IMG/VR virus record: IMGVR_UViG_3300020451_001732 | Coordinates: 1-40,313 of that record | Length of the DNA stretch: 40,313 nt | Direction: 5' to 3' (one strand) | Source: a virus | Part shown: in pieces, positions 36,801 to 40,313 of the stretch | Layout of the letters: each line of letters opens with the position of its first letter | Numbering within the stretch: position 1 is the stretch's first letter | Translations under genes and position numbers: made by a program | Notes under the pieces: model-generated | Databases searched by the model: none | Told to the model about the DNA's origin: nothing | What the model saw: the letters and a program-made list of their open reading frames with translations, nothing else

Positions 36801-38278
36801 AGATACTGGGACTTAGTGCTTTGTTTCATGATGCCAGTGCCGCATTTATAGAAGATGAAAAAATTATTTGGGCCGGTCATGCAGAAAGATATAACGGGAA
36901 AAAATTAACAAAACATCTTAACAGTGATCTTATAGATGAAGGGTTACGCAGAGGCGGAAGGCCAGACGTAATTGCTTGGTATGAAAATCCATGGAAGAAG
37001 AAAGTACGTCAACTATATGCAGGAGAGTATAAAGAAGCATTTTCATATAGCAATTTACCAAGCCATTATTTAAAATGTTTTCCACAACTAAAAGGCATTC
37101 CTATAAAATATTGTGACCATCATTACAGTCATGCCTGTGCTGGATATTTTACATCTACGTTTAATGAATCTGCTATTGTTGTTATAGATGCAATAGGTGA
37201 ATGGGATACTGCAACAATATGGCACGCAAAAGGAAACAAAATTAAAAAAGTAAAAAGTTATAGATATCCAAATTCCTTAGGACTATTATATACTGCCTTC
37301 ACAGTTAGAGCAGGACTGCGTCCCGTGGATGAAGAATATATTCTAATGGGTATGGCAGGTTGGGGTGAACCAAAATATGCAGGTGATATAATGCGTGATT
37401 TTATACATTTAGATTTTGGTGATTACAAAGACAGCGACGTGTTTTTGCTGAAACAAAATGTACATCGTGGTATAGGCGAATGGTTTCCGAAAGCAGATTT
37501 GATGGACCTCGCGGCCAGTATTCAAAAAGTTACAGAACAAACAATAGCAATGATAATGCAACAAGCAAGTCAACTAGTTGACAGTCCTAATTTATGTTAT
37601 CAAGGCGGAGTAAGTTTGAATTGTGTAGCAAATCATATACCTACAAAATGGTTTGATAACGTATGGATTATGCCTAATCCAGGAGATAGCGGTAATGCAT
37701 TAGGTGCCGCCCTAGCACAAAGAAATGATTATGTTGTATGGAAAACTCCTTACTTAGGAACAAATATTCCAGGTCTGTATCCAGTCGACAAAGCATTAGA
37801 CTTATTGCTAAAAGGTGAAATATTTGGTATTGCAAGTGGCCAAGCAGAGTATGGCCCAAGAGCATTGGGTAACAGATCGTTGGTGGCTGATCCACGTGGT
37901 TCGGAAATAAAGGACCGTGTAAATGAAATAAAACGTAGGCAAAAGTTTAGACCATTTGCGCCAGTAATACTAGAAGAATATGTACATGATTATTTTGATA
38001 TTCCTGCAAAAACCAGTCCTTATATGCAATTTACAGGTGTCTGTAAGTACCCGGATAAGTTTCCTGCAATCACGCATATAGACGGCACTAGTCGCGTTCA
38101 AACGGTGTCTAAAACGCAAAATAAGGGCCTTTACAGCCTGATAAAAGCCTTTATGGATCAAACGGGTTGCCCAATGATTTTGAATACATCTTTGAACATA
38201 AGAGGCAAACCTATGGTCAATACAAGGGAAGATGCTGATGCTTTTGAAAAGGAGTACGGTATTACCGTAGTTTCATAA
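36797..38278 (+). CDS. Carbamoyltransferase, NodU/CmcH family
   Basis: Transfers a carbamoyl group from carbamoyl phosphate, via an ATP-dependent intermediate, to a hydroxyl of a sugar or natural product. The N-terminal Kae1-like half shows LGLSALFHDASAAFIED, the metal-type motif DHHYSHACAGYF (His108, His109, His112) and VVIDAIGEWDTATIW. The C-terminal half shows EYGPRALGNRSLVADPR (about 351-367), RPFAPVILEEYVHDYF and ILNTSLNIRGKPMVNTREDA. It is 493 residues, a little shorter than TobZ-type members (~570), with all main blocks kept. Start is a GTG at 36797 in a four-base overlap with the methyltransferase stop. The acceptor is likely a glycan made or altered by the neighbouring transferases, by inference. 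Confidence 0.9.
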   Translation: MKILGLSALFHDASAAFIEDEKIIWAGHAERYNGKKLTKHLNSDLIDEGLRRGGRPDVIAWYENPWKKKVRQLYAGEYKEAFSYSNLPSHYLKCFPQLKGIPIKYCDHHYSHACAGYFTSTFNESAIVVIDAIGEWDTATIWHAKGNKIKKVKSYRYPNSLGLLYTAFTVRAGLRPVDEEYILMGMAGWGEPKYAGDIMRDFIHLDFGDYKDSDVFLLKQNVHRGIGEWFPKADLMDLAASIQKVTEQTIAMIMQQASQLVDSPNLCYQGGVSLNCVANHIPTKWFDNVWIMPNPGDSGNALGAALAQRNDYVVWKTPYLGTNIPGLYPVDKALDLLLKGEIFGIASGQAEYGPRALGNRSLVADPRGSEIKDRVNEIKRRQKFRPFAPVILEEYVHDYFDIPAKTSPYMQFTGVCKYPDKFPAITHIDGTSRVQTVSKTQNKGLYSLIKAFMDQTGCPMILNTSLNIRGKPMVNTREDADAFEKEYGITVVS

Positions 38279-40313
38279 TGCATGACATTTTTATATGGGA
38301 TAAACCTACGTGTGAACAGGAAATAAACAAAATAAAAAACCAGTTTCCGTTTGCTAACACAGTAGAAGGCAACTGGATAGAAGCATTTAAAACATCTGCA
38401 CAAGAAAGTAAAACAAGATATTTTTGGTTACTAGACCCAGCAAATAACCACAGTGATTTCGACTTTAGATGGGAACCAGTGCCATGGGAGAGTACACACA
38501 CTCATACATTTGCTAATCAATACCAACGCCTGAGTGGCACAGTATTAGGCAATCGCAAACAAATTTTAGATTGTATTGACATAATATCCGACGTGGGTAC
38601 TATTCCTAATCTACATTTTCACGATCAAACAATTATTAGAGTTGAATCACATGATTGTTTTGATATAATAGATGGCGATTATATCACTGCAATTAAAATA
38701 GGTGCAAGGAAAAGCACAACTGATTTTTATTGGATATTGGATCCGGGTAACAACCATGATAACTTAGACATGAATTGGGTGCCTGACAAATTTGAAGAGA
38801 AACATACTTGGGCATTCAGTAATGAATACCAAACTATAAGTGGCACAATGTTGTTGAATAAAAAAAATATTATGGACACACAAATTATGAGTTTTGAAGA
38901 CATTCCGAACTTGCATACCCATTCTAACAAATTAAAAAGTAATGAACAAAAGAAACAGGTATTCTTCTATGATCATACAACAGACTTTATAGATTTTGTA
39001 AAAGAAGCGGCACAACATTCTGACTCAACTTTATTTTGGATTTTGGATTTTAATAACGATCATAGTAATTTTGATATGGAGTGGCGCCCAGAACTTTGGG
39101 AAAGCAAGGATACACATATATTTTCAAATCAGTATCAAAAATTTTCATACACAATGTTGGTTAATAAAAACTCAATTTTAAAAAATATTACAAATATAAC
39201 AAGCATTGACAATTTGCCAAATGCACATTATAGAGATGATATTGTTTTACAAAAAAATGTATATCATGATAAATTTATCATTGCTGATAACAGTACAACT
39301 GGTCAGGATGAAATAAAGAAACTGCAAACATTGTATCCTAATGTAAAAATCTTAGATGGAAGTTTGGTTGATGTTATTAATCAAGGAGCACAGTTGTCAA
39401 CCACAAGACAATTTTGGATTATTGACCCCTGTAATAATCATGACAACTTTGATTTCGGTTGGGTTCCAGAAGCATGGAATGACAAAGACAGTTGGAGTTT
39501 TGGAAATGAATATCAGGTTGTGACAGGCACAATGTTACTAAACAAAGAACAAATACAAACAAAGATTGTTGAAACATTTAATGACATTCCATTTTTAAAT
39601 TATCATACAAAGATAAAGTTACAAAAAACAAAAGGACAATATGATGTTTTTGTGATGGAAGATTATAAGAATGCAGAAGAATTGGAAAAAATTATTAAAC
39701 AATTTCCTAATGCAAATTTAATCCCTGAAAATAATTATGAGTCTGCATATTATAAAGCACAGGCATTATCTAGCACAAAACATTTTTGGTTATTGGATCC
39801 AGCAAACAGTCATAACAATTTAGATTTTGATTGGATGCCAGCACCATGGGAACAAAATACTGTACACGCATTTGGGAACCAGTATCAGAATTTCAGTGCT
39901 ACTGTATTAGGTCACAAAGATGTAGAAGCAACCAATCTTAAGTTTCATAAGGAGATGAAACTAACAATAGGACAAGGACAGAAGGATATTTTTTATTACA
40001 CTTCTGATCAAGACTTTATAACAAGATTAAAAGAATGTGCTGAACAGGCAACCAGTAGACACTTTTGGTTGTTAGATAAATCTACAGACAATGATAAGTT
40101 AGACTTGGACTGGGCACCTGCTCCGTGGGAACTGGATCATACTCATGCTTTTGGCAATCAATATCAAAAGTTTTCACACACAGTTTTTGCACATACAGAC
40201 ACAATAAAAAATAATTTAGATATAATAAAGGACTTTAATACAATCCCTAATGTACATTTCCACGATGACGTCACACTTACAAAAACTGTACAAAGTTATG
40301 ATATTTTTGTGTA
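38278..40313 (+). CDS. Tandem-repeat glycosyltransferase-like protein (3' end cut by window)
   Basis: Reading frame from ATG at 38278 (one-base overlap with the carbamoyltransferase stop) to the window edge with no stop: 678 complete codons. It consists of six complete degenerate units and the first strand of a seventh. Each unit has a DIFIW-type strand, a helix, a FP-x-A step, then FWLLDPANNH, D[FL]D[FLM]xWxPxxWE, HxFxNQYQxxSxT and often an IPNLHFHD end. FW cores start near residues 49, 151, 253, 379, 503 and 596. The layout matches the N-terminal half of the protein at 27877, with DPANN where that one has DGDN, and NQYQ...T[VM]L where it has NNINGLMYG. I infer a chain of GT-A-like domains with mostly lost or changed metal motifs, perhaps a binding or scaffold protein. 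Confidence 0.75.
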   Translation, partial: MHDIFIWDKPTCEQEINKIKNQFPFANTVEGNWIEAFKTSAQESKTRYFWLLDPANNHSDFDFRWEPVPWESTHTHTFANQYQRLSGTVLGNRKQILDCIDIISDVGTIPNLHFHDQTIIRVESHDCFDIIDGDYITAIKIGARKSTTDFYWILDPGNNHDNLDMNWVPDKFEEKHTWAFSNEYQTISGTMLLNKKNIMDTQIMSFEDIPNLHTHSNKLKSNEQKKQVFFYDHTTDFIDFVKEAAQHSDSTLFWILDFNNDHSNFDMEWRPELWESKDTHIFSNQYQKFSYTMLVNKNSILKNITNITSIDNLPNAHYRDDIVLQKNVYHDKFIIADNSTTGQDEIKKLQTLYPNVKILDGSLVDVINQGAQLSTTRQFWIIDPCNNHDNFDFGWVPEAWNDKDSWSFGNEYQVVTGTMLLNKEQIQTKIVETFNDIPFLNYHTKIKLQKTKGQYDVFVMEDYKNAEELEKIIKQFPNANLIPENNYESAYYKAQALSSTKHFWLLDPANSHNNLDFDWMPAPWEQNTVHAFGNQYQNFSATVLGHKDVEATNLKFHKEMKLTIGQGQKDIFYYTSDQDFITRLKECAEQATSRHFWLLDKSTDNDKLDLDWAPAPWELDHTHAFGNQYQKFSHTVFAHTDTIKNNLDIIKDFNTIPNVHFHDDVTLTKTVQSYDIFV
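38284..40294 (+). repeat. Six tandem protein repeats of about 95-125 residues
   Basis: Units start near residues 3, 126, 227, 331, 455 and 569, and a seventh begins at 673. Core comparison: YFWLLDPANNHSDFDFRW, FYWILDPGNNHDNLDMNW, LFWILDFNNDHSNFDMEW, QFWIIDPCNNHDNFDFGW, HFWLLDPANSHNNLDFDW and HFWLLDKSTDNDKLDLDW. Divergence at the DNA level shows these are old duplications. Confidence 0.85.

Noticed and set aside
1-40313. tRNA genes, CRISPR arrays, insertion sequences, attachment sites
   Set aside because: No cloverleaf with a TTC-type arm, no regularly spaced short repeats, no transposase or integrase frame and no terminal inverted repeats were seen on reading both strands.

Overview
This window reads as one continuous, densely packed, AT-rich segment of a tailed phage. 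All 24 genes I support lie on the + strand. Most junctions are 1- to 44-nt overlaps, and there are only two gaps of about 40-57 bases. The left end carries T4-type baseplate genes (a gp25-like protein, then a gp6-like protein), a match to the T4 late-promoter consensus (TATAAATA) in front of gp6, and tail-fibre and structural proteins of the kind found in T4-like myoviruses of marine bacteria (cyanophages and pelagic relatives). I infer a marine T4-like myovirus. The host cannot be told from the window: no photosynthesis gene, tRNA or integrase is visible. No stretch over 300 bases lacks a gene.

Layout. (1) 3-18982: virion core. A 5'-truncated gp25-like wedge protein, a long gp6-like wedge protein and a 5,013-residue structural protein. 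The giant protein carries a cupredoxin-like domain, seven FG-GAP-like repeats, a YHYH-like domain and repeated GDGSTT modules. (2) 19001-25459: appendage genes. A 43-codon ORF that looks like the N-terminal piece of the next gene, two paralogous fibre proteins sharing an N-terminal module, a 2OG-Fe(II) oxygenase and an unknown protein between them, then a further structural protein. (3) 25501-28806: small unknowns and three glycosyltransferase-like proteins. (4) 28793-35407: five consecutive radical SAM proteins of the Twitch/SPASM-containing type, in two sub-types. (5) 35389-38278: an SGNH hydrolase, a 38-codon basic ORF, a class I methyltransferase and a NodU/CmcH-type carbamoyltransferase. 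(6) 38278 to the window end: an ORF with no stop codon, made of at least six degenerate repeats of about 95-125 residues that resemble the core of the glycosyltransferase-like protein at 27877.

Working interpretation. Regions 1-2 build the baseplate and fibres. Regions 3-6 look like a co-transcribed modification cassette (sugar transfer, radical chemistry, esterase, methyl and carbamoyl transfer) directly downstream of the fibre genes. Its substrate could be a virion glycan, a fibre protein or the host surface. The families are well supported; the joint function is inference. The five-gene radical SAM array and the tandem glycosyltransferase-like repeat protein are the most unusual parts.
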